Positions 17,245 through 25,613 of a DNA stretch of 64,000 bases are shown piece after piece. A program made the position numbers and the translations under genes. Numbering within the stretch: position 1 is the stretch's first letter; the number at the start of each line of letters is the position of its first letter. The notes under the pieces are model-generated. The model made no database searches and was not told the origin of the DNA. It was given only the letters and a program-made list of their open reading frames with translations. This DNA comes from Orenia marismortui DSM 5156 (GTDB taxonomy: Bacteria; Bacillota; Halanaerobiia; Halobacteroidales; Halobacteroidaceae), in the NCBI RefSeq assembly GCF_000379025.1, contig NZ_KB900621.1:96336-160335 (forward strand), given 5' to 3'.

Positions 17245-17811
17245 ATGAATAATCGTTCTAAAATCATAGAAGTAGCCCTTAAACTTTTTGCTATACGTGG
17301 TTATGATGGGGTTGGTGTAAAGGAGATAGCTGAATGTGCAGGTGTTACTAAGCCTACTCTTTATCATTATTTTGGTAATAAAAAGGGACTTTTAGAGATA
17401 GTTTTGGAAGAAAAATTTTCTCGATTAAATACTTTAGTTGAAGAAGCATTAGTTTATAATCATGATTTACCTTTGACTTTAAATAAGATAGCAGCTGCTT
17501 ATTTTAATTTTGCAAAAGAAAAAGATACATTTTATAGGATGCAATTGGCGATGAGTTTTGCACCACCTGAAAGTGAAGCCAGTAAAGTAGTTAGCAAATA
17601 TATTAAAGAACAGTATGAAATGCTAGAAGGTCTATTTATTAAAGCAAGTGAAGATCATGGTAATATGAAGGGAAGACATAAAGCTTATGCTGCTACTTTC
17701 TTAGGAATGATTAATACATATATTACTTTATTTTTAACAGGGGAATTAGAGTTAGAAGAGCAGTTAACCTATCAGGCAGTTCATCAATTTATGCATGGGA
17801 TTTATTCTTAA
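17245..17811 (+). CDS. TetR/AcrR family transcriptional regulator
   Basis: Small-molecule-responsive repressor (188 aa). The N-terminal HTH (KIIEVALKLFAIRGYDGVGVKEIA, then KPTLYHYFGNKKGLL) is typical; the C-terminal ligand domain is not assignable. The ATG at 17245 is preferred because the GTG at 17233 lies within the SD GGAGGTG. Two copies of a TATACCG/CGGTATA operator flank the gene, one over its promoter and one just after its stop, which supports autoregulation and a second target downstream. No efflux pump or enzyme is co-transcribed; the next gene is a GH13 enzyme 267 bp away, beyond a repeat element. Confidence 0.88.
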   Translation: MNNRSKIIEVALKLFAIRGYDGVGVKEIAECAGVTKPTLYHYFGNKKGLLEIVLEEKFSRLNTLVEEALVYNHDLPLTLNKIAAAYFNFAKEKDTFYRMQLAMSFAPPESEASKVVSKYIKEQYEMLEGLFIKASEDHGNMKGRHKAYAATFLGMINTYITLFLTGELELEEQLTYQAVHQFMHGIYS

Positions 17812-17832
17812 TGATTATTTTTTTGAGTTTTT

Positions 17833-17848
17833 TATACCGATCGGTATA
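17833..17848. promoter_or_regulatory. TetR-family operator 2
   Basis: TATACCGATCGGTATA is a perfect 16-bp palindrome with the same half-sites as operator 1. It overlaps a possible promoter, TTGAGT (17823-17828), 16 bp, TATATT (17845-17850). The repeat element that begins at about 17845 abuts it. Confidence 0.7.
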
Positions 17849-18034
17849 TTAATGTTAAATTTTAAGATGAAATTTAACAATGGTGTTATAGATAGATAAA
17901 GCGATAGTTTTGGAGTTAGGCGTTAGGAGCTAGGACATAGAAAGATCTTACTAACTCCTATGACCTATCACCTAGCACCTAAAAGTGTCTCTTTATACCT
18001 ATTAAGTTTTATTTTAAAGTTGTTTATCTATATA
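17845..18034. repeat. Heptad-phased palindromic MITE-like element (copy 4)
   Basis: About 190 bp. Ends match as inverted repeats at roughly 25 of 33 positions. The core is a long imperfect hairpin of 7-bp units: GGAGTTA, GGCGTTA, GGAGCTA, GGACATA, then CTAACTC, CTATGAC, CTATCAC, CTAGCAC. The core is nearly identical to the copies at 29300 and 32926. No ORF. Confidence 0.8.
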
Positions 18035-18077
18035 AATATTGATTAAATGACTTAAAAATTATAAGGAGGAATTAATT

Positions 18078-19445
18078 ATGAAAAGCTGGGCTAATGATTC
18101 TGTTTTTTATCACATTTATCCCTTGGGTCTATGTGGAGCTCCTAAGGAGAATGATTTTTCTTTACCTGTAAACTATAGATTAGATAAGTTATATGATTGG
18201 GTTGAACACTTAAAGGATTTAGGAATAAATGCTATGTATTTAGGACCTGTATTTGAGTCAAATAGTCATGGTTATGATACTAAAGATTATTATCAAGTTG
18301 ACCGAAGATTAGGTGATAATCAAAGCTTAGCAAAGTTAATAGCTTATTTGCAAGATAATGGAATCAGAGTAATCTTAGATGGTGTTTTTAATCATGTAGG
18401 TAGAGAGTTTTGGGCTTTTAAGGATGTCTTAGAAAAACAGCAAGATTCAAAGTATTGTAATTGGTTTGCTGGTTTAGATTTTAACTATCAAAGTCCTTAT
18501 GGTGATCCTTTTACTTATGAGGCTTGGGAAGGGCACTATAATTTAGTTAAATTAAATCTCAAGAATAAAGATGTTAAAGAATACCTTTTTAATGCAGTTA
18601 AAGAATGGATTAATCAGTTTAATATCGATGGCTTGAGATTAGATGCAGCAGACTGTCTAGATAAGAATTTCATAGTTGAATTAGGAGAGTTATGTAGAGG
18701 GATTAGAAGTGACTTTTGGATATTAGGGGAAGTAATTCATGGTGATTATAGAAAGTGGGCTGGAGCAGCTATGATGGATTCTATAACTAATTATGAATGT
18801 TATAAAGGCTTATATTCAAGCCATAATGATAAAAATTACTTTGAAATTGCTTATTCTCTTAAGCGCCAATTCGGAGAAGAAGGAATATATAAGCATTTAC
18901 CACTATATAATTTTGTAGATAATCATGATGTAAATAGAATTAGCACTACTCTTGATAATCCTGCCTACTTGTACCCATTACATATTCTCTTATTTATGAT
19001 GCCAGGAGTTCCTGCGATTTATTATGGAAGTGAATGGGGAATAGATGGTAAAAAGGTAGATGGTAAGGATGATCCGCTCAGACCAGAATTAAAGATTAGT
19101 AAAGTAGCTGAGACTAGTCTACATCGAGATTTAGTAAATGTTATTAAGTCTCTTGCCGATATAAGAAAAAGCTTTGAATCTTTACGTTATGGTAGCTATA
19201 GTGAAATTTTTGTGGATCATCAGCAATTTTCCTTTTTAAGAGAGTATGAAGGTGAAAAGTTATTAGTAGTAGTTAATTCTTCAGATAAAGCTTTAGATCT
19301 TAATTTAGATATTGATTTAGTAGGTGAATATAAATTAAAGGATTTATTAAATGGTGGAGAGGAATTTCTTATAAATAATAATAAAGCTAAAATAAAAAAT
19401 ATTCCACCTTATTTTGGAAGAATTATGAAGTTAGAAAAACAATAA
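18078..19445 (+). CDS. GH13 alpha-amylase-family glycosidase
   Basis: Intracellular glycoside hydrolase (455 aa, no signal peptide) with a (beta/alpha)8 barrel. All catalytic residues are present: nucleophile Asp189 in GLRLDAAD, acid/base Glu218 in WILGEV, and Asp284 in VDNHDVNR. The N-terminus goes straight into the barrel (SVFYHIYPLG), without the extra N domain of neopullulanases. It could process maltodextrins imported by malEFG. It is preceded by AAGGAGG, and by a second TetR operator 230 bp upstream. Exact specificity (amylase, maltogenic or transferase) cannot be read from sequence. Confidence 0.88.
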   Translation: MKSWANDSVFYHIYPLGLCGAPKENDFSLPVNYRLDKLYDWVEHLKDLGINAMYLGPVFESNSHGYDTKDYYQVDRRLGDNQSLAKLIAYLQDNGIRVILDGVFNHVGREFWAFKDVLEKQQDSKYCNWFAGLDFNYQSPYGDPFTYEAWEGHYNLVKLNLKNKDVKEYLFNAVKEWINQFNIDGLRLDAADCLDKNFIVELGELCRGIRSDFWILGEVIHGDYRKWAGAAMMDSITNYECYKGLYSSHNDKNYFEIAYSLKRQFGEEGIYKHLPLYNFVDNHDVNRISTTLDNPAYLYPLHILLFMMPGVPAIYYGSEWGIDGKKVDGKDDPLRPELKISKVAETSLHRDLVNVIKSLADIRKSFESLRYGSYSEIFVDHQQFSFLREYEGEKLLVVVNSSDKALDLNLDIDLVGEYKLKDLLNGGEEFLINNNKAKIKNIPPYFGRIMKLEKQ

Positions 19446-19449
19446 ATCA

Positions 19450-19490
19450 TAAAAACTCTTTGTTTAAAATTAAACAAAGAGTTTTTTAAT
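19450..19490 (+). terminator. Terminator after the GH13 gene
   Basis: Stem AAAAACTCTTTGTTTAA with its complement and an AAT loop, then a T run. Confidence 0.93.
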
Positions 19491-19660
19491 TTTAAGATTA
19501 TAAAATTAATGTTTTTTAGCTAAATAAATTTAACTGACTAGTCAAGAATGTTATTTCTTGGTGAACTTATTTTATAAAAATCACTTTGAGCTATTCTATA
19601 GAATATGATATAGATAGGTATCTTTGTTATATTCCTTAAGATAATAAAGGAGGTGATAGT

Positions 19661-20263
19661 ATGATTTATAGGGTAAGACCTGGAGATACTCTTTATGAAA
19701 TTGCTCAGCGTTTTAGGACTACTGTTCAGAATTTAGTAGAGTTAAATGATATTGAGAATCCTGATTTAGTAGAAGTTGGTCAAGTATTAGTTGTACCTGG
19801 AGCTGAAGAGGATTTAGAAGAAAGAGAAGAGATTAGAGAAGGTGAAAGAAGAGTAGAGTATAGAACTAAGAATTTTGATTATATAGTAGTTAATGGATTG
19901 TTAATTGTAATGTTTACTGATCAAGACAGCTATGAGGCTGGAGAATATGTTAAGGTTAATTTAGTAAAAACTAATATCACTAACACTCCAATTAAGTTAA
20001 GTTATAAGTCAGGTCAAAGGATTGAGTTAGTAGCTTATAATAGAGGTCAGAGAATATGGAGCTGGTCAGCGGATCAGATGTTTACTCAGGCTACTAAGGT
20101 AATTACTTTAGAACCTGGAGAGTCTTTAGTTTATAAAGAAATTTGGGATCAAGAGAGTGATCGTGGTGTAGATATTGATCAAGGAGTATATCGGATTCAA
20201 GGTTGGAATGTAGCTAAAGAGGTTAGTGACTATAGACTTGATGTGTTTATTGCAATTGAATAA
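19661..20263 (+). CDS. LysM plus BsuPI-domain protein
   Basis: 200-residue protein with an N-terminal LysM motif (residues 1-46, YRVRPGDTLYEIAQRF to VGQVLVVPG), a charged Glu/Arg linker (~48-68), and a C-terminal BsuPI-type beta domain (~75-198), named after the intracellular proteinase inhibitor of Bacillus subtilis. There is no signal peptide, so a role on the spore (coat or cortex), where proteins assemble from the mother-cell cytoplasm, is possible in this sporeformer. AAAGGAGGTG precedes the ATG. Function is inferred from domains only. Confidence 0.75.
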   Translation: MIYRVRPGDTLYEIAQRFRTTVQNLVELNDIENPDLVEVGQVLVVPGAEEDLEEREEIREGERRVEYRTKNFDYIVVNGLLIVMFTDQDSYEAGEYVKVNLVKTNITNTPIKLSYKSGQRIELVAYNRGQRIWSWSADQMFTQATKVITLEPGESLVYKEIWDQESDRGVDIDQGVYRIQGWNVAKEVSDYRLDVFIAIE

Positions 20264-20280
20264 TAAGTAGTAAAAATTAA

Positions 20281-20312
20281 AAGGGCAGATTATAAATTCT
20301 GCCCTTATTTTA
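20281..20312. terminator. Bidirectional terminator
   Basis: AAGGGCAGA pairs with TCTGCCCTT around TTATAAAT. It separates the convergent LysM and UPF0145 genes. Confidence 0.88.
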
Positions 20313-20628
20313 GTTTAATAGCAGTACCATAAACTAAGACTTCTGCTGCTCCAGACATTACTTGTGAGGTTGCAAACCTAACATTGATAATAGCATCTGC
20401 ATCTAAACTAGTTGCTTCTTTTCTCATTCTAGCCATAGCTTCATCTCTAGCTTCATTAATCATCTTGGTATAGCCCTTTACTTCACCACCAACAAGTTTT
20501 TTTAATCCCGCTCCAATATCACTTCCAATATGGCGAGCTCTAATTGTATTTCCTTTGACTAATCCTAGAGTACTTACTGTCTCTTTACCAGCAATATAAT
20601 CAGTAGTAGTTATAATTATTTTAATCAT
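20305..20628 (-). CDS. UPF0145 (YbjQ) family protein
   Basis: 107-residue protein of the YbjQ/UPF0145 family, a pentameric fold of unknown function, sometimes called a heavy-metal-binding domain. Signature segments are ITTTDYIAGKE, GEVKGYTKMINEARDEAMARM and ADAIINVRFATSQVM. The ATG at 20628 overlaps the SD AAGGAGATG; the family normally begins very close to the ITTT motif, and the codon at 8-nt spacing is ATA at 20619, so initiation there is possible. Monocistronic. Confidence 0.85.
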   Translation of the reverse strand: MIKIIITTTDYIAGKETVSTLGLVKGNTIRARHIGSDIGAGLKKLVGGEVKGYTKMINEARDEAMARMRKEATSLDADAIINVRFATSQVMSGAAEVLVYGTAIKLK

Positions 20629-20922
20629 CTCCTTAGCTTTTATGATCTATTTACTAATTACTTTGTTTAAAGGTTGAATTTTTTATTAGATATGGACTAG
20701 ATTAAGCTCAAACAATAGTTTTGATTTTTAGTACTAATTATAATATTACCTATAAGAGTAAAGATAATTCAGATTATATTAAGGTGTATTAGTTAGATAG
20801 AAAATTATTAAAGGATTTATTTATATTTTAGCGTAAATAATTAATAGTAATAGTTATTAATTGTTCAACTTTAGATAGAGCTAATATTTATCTGTTATTT
20901 TAAGATATTAAGGAGTGATTAG

Positions 20923-22320
20923 ATGATTCAAAAGACTAGAATAAAAGCTTTAAATAATAATAAAGTTCAAGTTGGAGACTATGTTCTATATTGGATGCAA
21001 GCTTCTCACCGAACAGAGTACAATCATGCTCTAGAATTGGCTATTGAAAAAGCCAATTCTCTTGACCAAACTTTATTAGTTTATTTTGGGATTACTGATC
21101 GATTTCCTGAAGCAAATGCTCGCCATTATTATTTTATGCTTGAAGGATTACAAGAGGTTAAAGATAGTTTATATAAACGTGGTATTAACTTTATTATTAG
21201 ATATGAAAGTCCAGAAGTTGGAGTACAAAAATTGGCTAAGAAAGCATCTATGATAGTAGTTGATAGAGGTTATTTAAATATTGAGAGAAGGTGGAGGAAA
21301 GTAGTAGCTGAAAATATAGATTGTCCATTAATACAGGTTGAAAGCAATCTAATTGTTCCAATAGAAGAAGCATCAAATAAAGAAGAGTATGCTGCTTATA
21401 CTATTAGAAAGAAGATAAATAAACAATTAGATAAATATTTAGTACCATTAAAAGAAAGAGAATTAAGAAGGTCTTCTTTAGATATTGAATTACCTGTGTT
21501 AGATATTTCTAATTTAGATAAAGTTATTAAGAAGTTAGATGTTGATATCAATGTTAATAAAGTAGATGAATTTGTAGGAGGAACCTTAGAAGCTATTAAA
21601 TATTTTGAAGAATTTATTGATAATAAGCTTGATAAATATGGGGAGTTAAGTAATGATCCTAGCTTAGACTATTCTTCTCATTTAAGTCCTTATCTTCATT
21701 TTGGCCAGATTTCACCTTTGTATATAGCTCTTGAAGTAGGAGAAGTTTATAGTCCAGGAAGGGATGATTTTTTAGAGCAGTTAATAATTAGAAGAGAATT
21801 AAGTTTTAATTATGTTTATTATAATCAAAATTATGATTCTAATTTAGAAGCTATTTTACCAGATTGGGCTTTAAAAACATTAAATAATCATCGAGAAGAT
21901 CTAAGAGAAGATATTTATACGAGAGAAGAGTTTGAACAGGGGTTGACTCATGATATTTATTGGAATGCTGCTCAGATGGAAATGGTTTTAACTGGGAAGA
22001 TGCAAGGGTATATGAGAATGTACTGGGGCAAGAAGATCTTAGAATGGACTACAGACCCTGAAGAGGCTTTTCAGATAGCTCTATATCTTAATAATAAATA
22101 TAACCTTGATGGGAGAGATCCAAATGCTTTTGCTGGAATAGCTTGGTGTTTTGGCAAACATGATCGAGCTTGGAGAGAAAGAGAGATATTTGGTAAGGTT
22201 AGGTATATGAATGCTAATGGCTTAAAAAGGAAGTTTGATATTACTATTTATGTGAAAAGAATTGCTGATTTATGTAAAGAAAGAGAAGTAGAAGCTAAAT
22301 TACCGATAACTTTATTTTAG
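20923..22320 (+). CDS. phrB: Class II CPD photolyase
   Basis: Light-dependent DNA repair flavoprotein (465 aa) that splits cyclobutane pyrimidine dimers. It has the N-terminal photolyase domain (YVLYWMQASHRTEYNHAL) and the class II signature near the C-terminus (GYMRMYWGKKILEW, LDGRDPNAFAGIAWCFGKHDRAW). FAD-contacting segments are complete. The stop codon overlaps the SD of the next gene, so the two are co-transcribed. It would suit organisms of shallow, sunlit brines, though habitat is inference. Confidence 0.92.
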   Translation: MIQKTRIKALNNNKVQVGDYVLYWMQASHRTEYNHALELAIEKANSLDQTLLVYFGITDRFPEANARHYYFMLEGLQEVKDSLYKRGINFIIRYESPEVGVQKLAKKASMIVVDRGYLNIERRWRKVVAENIDCPLIQVESNLIVPIEEASNKEEYAAYTIRKKINKQLDKYLVPLKERELRRSSLDIELPVLDISNLDKVIKKLDVDINVNKVDEFVGGTLEAIKYFEEFIDNKLDKYGELSNDPSLDYSSHLSPYLHFGQISPLYIALEVGEVYSPGRDDFLEQLIIRRELSFNYVYYNQNYDSNLEAILPDWALKTLNNHREDLREDIYTREEFEQGLTHDIYWNAAQMEMVLTGKMQGYMRMYWGKKILEWTTDPEEAFQIALYLNNKYNLDGRDPNAFAGIAWCFGKHDRAWREREIFGKVRYMNANGLKRKFDITIYVKRIADLCKEREVEAKLPITLF

Positions 22321-22331
22321 GAGGGATAATG

Positions 22332-23300
22332 ATGGAGCTTGTGAAACCGATTGTAGTTGTTAGTAAATGTCTGGAGTTTGCTAAATGTCGTTATAATGGA
22401 GTGATGATTAATGATCAATTTATCAAGAAGTTAAATGAATATGTAGAATTTATTCCAGTCTGTCCTGAAGTGGAGATAGGATTAGGTGTTCCAAGAAAGA
22501 CGATTAGACTAGTTAAAGAAGAGGATCAGATTAGATTGTGGCAACCAGATACTAACAGAGATATAACTAAGGAGATGAATCAATTTAGTGAAGAATTTTT
22601 AGCTTCATTAGATCAGGTAGATGGATTTCTTCTAAAGGATCGTTCCCCATCTTGTGGGACTAAAGATTCTAAAGTATATTCTGGAACAGATAAAAGTTCG
22701 ATGGTAATAGAGAAATCTAATGGGCTGTTTGCCCAGAAGGTAGAGGAGAATTATCCTTATTCAATAGTTGAAAATGAAGGAAGACTGAAGAATTTTAGGA
22801 TTAGGGAGGATTTTTTAACTAAGTTATTTCTACTAGCTCGCTTCCGAAAAGTTAAAGAGTCTAAATCTATAGGAAGATTAGTTCAATTTCAGGCAGAGAA
22901 TAAGCTATTGTTTTTTGCTTATAAGGAAGCAGAGATGAGAAAACTTGGTAGAATAGCAGCCAATCAGCAGCATCTTTCCTGGGATAAAGTTATTAATGAG
23001 TATGAACTACATCTACATAAATTGTTGCAAGAAATGACTACTTATAAAGCCAATATTAATGCCTTAATGCATGCCTTTGGTTATTTTTCTAAAGAATTAT
23101 CTAGTCAAGAGAAGAAGTTCTTTCTTGATACTTTAGATAAGTATCGTGATAATAAGGTTCCTTTGAGTGTACCTAATAATATTTTAGAGGCTTGGATTAT
23201 TAAATATGATGAGAATTATTTAAAGGAGCAGAGCTTTTTTCATCCTTATCCTGACAAGTTAATAGAGATTAAAGATTCAGGAAAAGGAAGAGACTATTAA
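22332..23300 (+). CDS. DUF523-DUF1722 fusion protein (TudS/YbgA-like)
   Basis: 322-residue protein with an N-terminal DUF523 domain (~1-150), related to the iron-sulfur thiouracil desulfurase TudS, and a C-terminal DUF1722 domain (~190-310). Three cysteines that could hold a 4Fe-4S cluster are Cys13 and Cys19 (SKCLEFAKCRY) and Cys108 (SPSCGT). It sits directly behind the photolyase gene, with the SD (AGGAGGG) overlapping that gene's stop; the same pairing (ybgA-phr) exists in E. coli. This suggests repair or clean-up of modified or photodamaged pyrimidines, which is inference. Confidence 0.82.
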   Translation: MELVKPIVVVSKCLEFAKCRYNGVMINDQFIKKLNEYVEFIPVCPEVEIGLGVPRKTIRLVKEEDQIRLWQPDTNRDITKEMNQFSEEFLASLDQVDGFLLKDRSPSCGTKDSKVYSGTDKSSMVIEKSNGLFAQKVEENYPYSIVENEGRLKNFRIREDFLTKLFLLARFRKVKESKSIGRLVQFQAENKLLFFAYKEAEMRKLGRIAANQQHLSWDKVINEYELHLHKLLQEMTTYKANINALMHAFGYFSKELSSQEKKFFLDTLDKYRDNKVPLSVPNNILEAWIIKYDENYLKEQSFFHPYPDKLIEIKDSGKGRDY

Positions 23301-23367
23301 TCCTTGGATAATAGCAAGTTTATTTAAGCAAACTAAAGATATCATAAACTGTGAAATAGGTGAAAAT

Positions 23368-24450
23368 ATGAAAGAAAAGATAAGTAGACAACAGGTCTTT
23401 TATTTAAGCATAATTATAGTTGTACCAACACTTATCTTATCAGTACCAGCTAGTTTAGCTAAAGATGCTGGTACAGCAGGTTGGATATCGCTGATATTAG
23501 GAGGAGTATTAGCTGGGATTTTTCATTATATTCTTTTGAAATTGAGTTTAAATTTTTCTAATCAGAGTATTATAAAGGATTGTAAGATTATTCTTGGTCC
23601 TATTTGGGGAAGGATAATTCTTTTGCCTTATGTTATTGTAATTTTATCTGATACTATTTTTATCTTTATTGAAACTGTTGATTACATGGAGTTTAGTATG
23701 CCTCAAATAAATACTAAATTCTTTTATATTGCTATAAGTTTATTAACTGTTTATTTAGTATATAATCGGGTGGAAGTTTTATGTAGGATTTCTAAAATAG
23801 CAGTAGTGATAATGATTGCTGCTGTAGCCTTTATGATGATTTTAATCTTATTTAGAGGTGATATAGTAGATTGGAATAGGATATATCCTCTAAATTTTAA
23901 ATTTAAGTTAATTATAAAAGGAAGTTTGTTACCATTATTGTGGTTTGTTATGATTCCCAATCTCTTACTAATGTTTAAACCTTATTTAATAGAGAATCAG
24001 AAAAGTATTAAAAAGAGTTTATCCGGAAATTTTTTTATTCAACTATTGATTATCTCTTTATTTATTATCACTATTGCTGCTTTTGGTATAGATCTAACTT
24101 CAGCATTGAAGTTTCCTGTGTATGACCTGACTAAACTAACAATAAAGGGATTTGAAGTTATGGTTTTTGTTACTTGGATTATGGGAACATTTTTAAAACT
24201 ATCAGTATTTTATTTTGTTTCCAGTAAGATTATTGCTGAATTATTTGAGTTGAGCAATTCTAAAGATATGATCATACCCCTTGCAATTTTATTCACTGCA
24301 TCTTCTATCTTTTCTTCTCAAAATATATTATTAGAGAATATTTTAGCCCATATTGTAGTAGGACAATTATTTTTTGGATATGGCTTATCATTATTTTTGT
24401 TTATTATTCTTTATTTTGTCTTTGCAACAAGATCTAGTAGTGTTGATTAA
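23368..24450 (+). CDS. GerAB-type spore germination permease (paralogue 1)
   Basis: 360-residue membrane protein with about ten helices, of the endospore germination permease family (GerAB/GerKB, related to amino-acid transporters). It shares the N-terminal pattern KISxxQxF with all the other copies here. In Bacillus receptors this B subunit binds the germinant in the inner spore membrane together with A and C subunits. No gerA or gerC is adjacent, so it is an orphan B subunit. SD AGGTG. It is followed 99 bp later by a second paralogue. Confidence 0.82.
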   Translation: MKEKISRQQVFYLSIIIVVPTLILSVPASLAKDAGTAGWISLILGGVLAGIFHYILLKLSLNFSNQSIIKDCKIILGPIWGRIILLPYVIVILSDTIFIFIETVDYMEFSMPQINTKFFYIAISLLTVYLVYNRVEVLCRISKIAVVIMIAAVAFMMILILFRGDIVDWNRIYPLNFKFKLIIKGSLLPLLWFVMIPNLLLMFKPYLIENQKSIKKSLSGNFFIQLLIISLFIITIAAFGIDLTSALKFPVYDLTKLTIKGFEVMVFVTWIMGTFLKLSVFYFVSSKIIAELFELSNSKDMIIPLAILFTASSIFSSQNILLENILAHIVVGQLFFGYGLSLFLFIILYFVFATRSSSVD

Positions 24451-24549
24451 TAAGTTCATAGGACAGATTGAATAAAAGTAATAATTAAGCAAAAAAATAA
24501 TAGTTAATATAATCTTCATTAACTCTAAATTATTGGGAGATGTTTTTAG

Positions 24550-25608
24550 ATGGAAGAAAAGATCAGTGCCTACCAAGTCTTTTGGTTAGTAATTGCAATT
24601 ATTATCCCCACAATCATTTTATCGGTACCTGCTATTGCAGTAGGTCTGGCTGAAGAAGGAGCTTGCCTTACTGTTGTAGTTGCTGGATCTGTAGCACTTG
24701 TATTACATTATCTTATCTTAAAATTAGGCTGTGATTTTTCAAATAAAAGTGTAGTTGAAGATGCTAAGCAAATATTTGGATCAGTACTAGGGAGGATAAT
24801 AGTTTTTCCTTATGTTGCTGTGATTATCTACGATATTACTACAATATTATCTCAAACTATTGAATTTATTCAGTTTTTTATGCCAAGAACTTTTATTTTT
24901 GGTGTTTGGATTGGCCTTACATTGTTGATTATCTATCTTTTGTACAATGGAATTGAAAATATAGCAAGGGCTATAACAATTACATTATTTTCATTAGTTG
25001 TAGTTATTATAATGGTGATGTTATTAAATTATCCAAATTATAATACAGAATTGAGAGTTTTTGTGATGGATTTTAAGAAAGTACTTCAAGGTAGCATTTA
25101 TGCTTTTAGTTGGTTTATCTTACCACCAATTTCATTATTATTTCTAAAAGAATTTTTTAAAAATAATAATCAAGCAATTAAAGCAAGTTTATTAGGTAAT
25201 TTTTTATGTCAAGTTATTATTTTTGCTTTGATTATTGTCTGTGTTATAGTTTTTGGAATTGATTTGACTCAGGTATTAAGCTATCCTTTTTATAGTTTAG
25301 GGACATTAATAGTAGAAGGTTTAGGTGTTGCTATCTTTGTAGCTTGGATTGCGGGGAATATTGTTAAGGTCTCAATTTATTATTTTATTACGATTAAAGG
25401 AATAAAAACATGGTTTGAGTTAAAGAAATGGAAAATATTAAATATTCCCTTTTCGATTATGGTAATGGCGATAGCAATGTTTCAAAATCAAGTTCCAGTC
25501 TTTAGTGTTCTTAATATGGATTATTTTGTAGTAGGATATTTAGTTATTCAAATACCAAGTTTGTTAATATTGAGTATAGGTTATTTAGTAGCTAATAAAA
25601 ATACTTGA
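24550..25608 (+). CDS. GerAB-type spore germination permease (paralogue 2)
   Basis: 352 residues, about ten membrane helices. N-terminus KISAYQVFWLV, C-terminal YLVANKNT, and the conserved inner segments SNKSVVEDAKQIFG and KASLLGNFLCQ align with paralogues at 23368 and 34466. It probably formed by tandem duplication with paralogue 1. It is an orphan B subunit with no A or C partner beside it. The end lies 5 bp from the end of the convergent amine-oxidase gene, with no terminator between them. Confidence 0.82.
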   Translation: MEEKISAYQVFWLVIAIIIPTIILSVPAIAVGLAEEGACLTVVVAGSVALVLHYLILKLGCDFSNKSVVEDAKQIFGSVLGRIIVFPYVAVIIYDITTILSQTIEFIQFFMPRTFIFGVWIGLTLLIIYLLYNGIENIARAITITLFSLVVVIIMVMLLNYPNYNTELRVFVMDFKKVLQGSIYAFSWFILPPISLLFLKEFFKNNNQAIKASLLGNFLCQVIIFALIIVCVIVFGIDLTQVLSYPFYSLGTLIVEGLGVAIFVAWIAGNIVKVSIYYFITIKGIKTWFELKKWKILNIPFSIMVMAIAMFQNQVPVFSVLNMDYFVVGYLVIQIPSLLILSIGYLVANKNT

Positions 25609-25613
25609 TTAAT

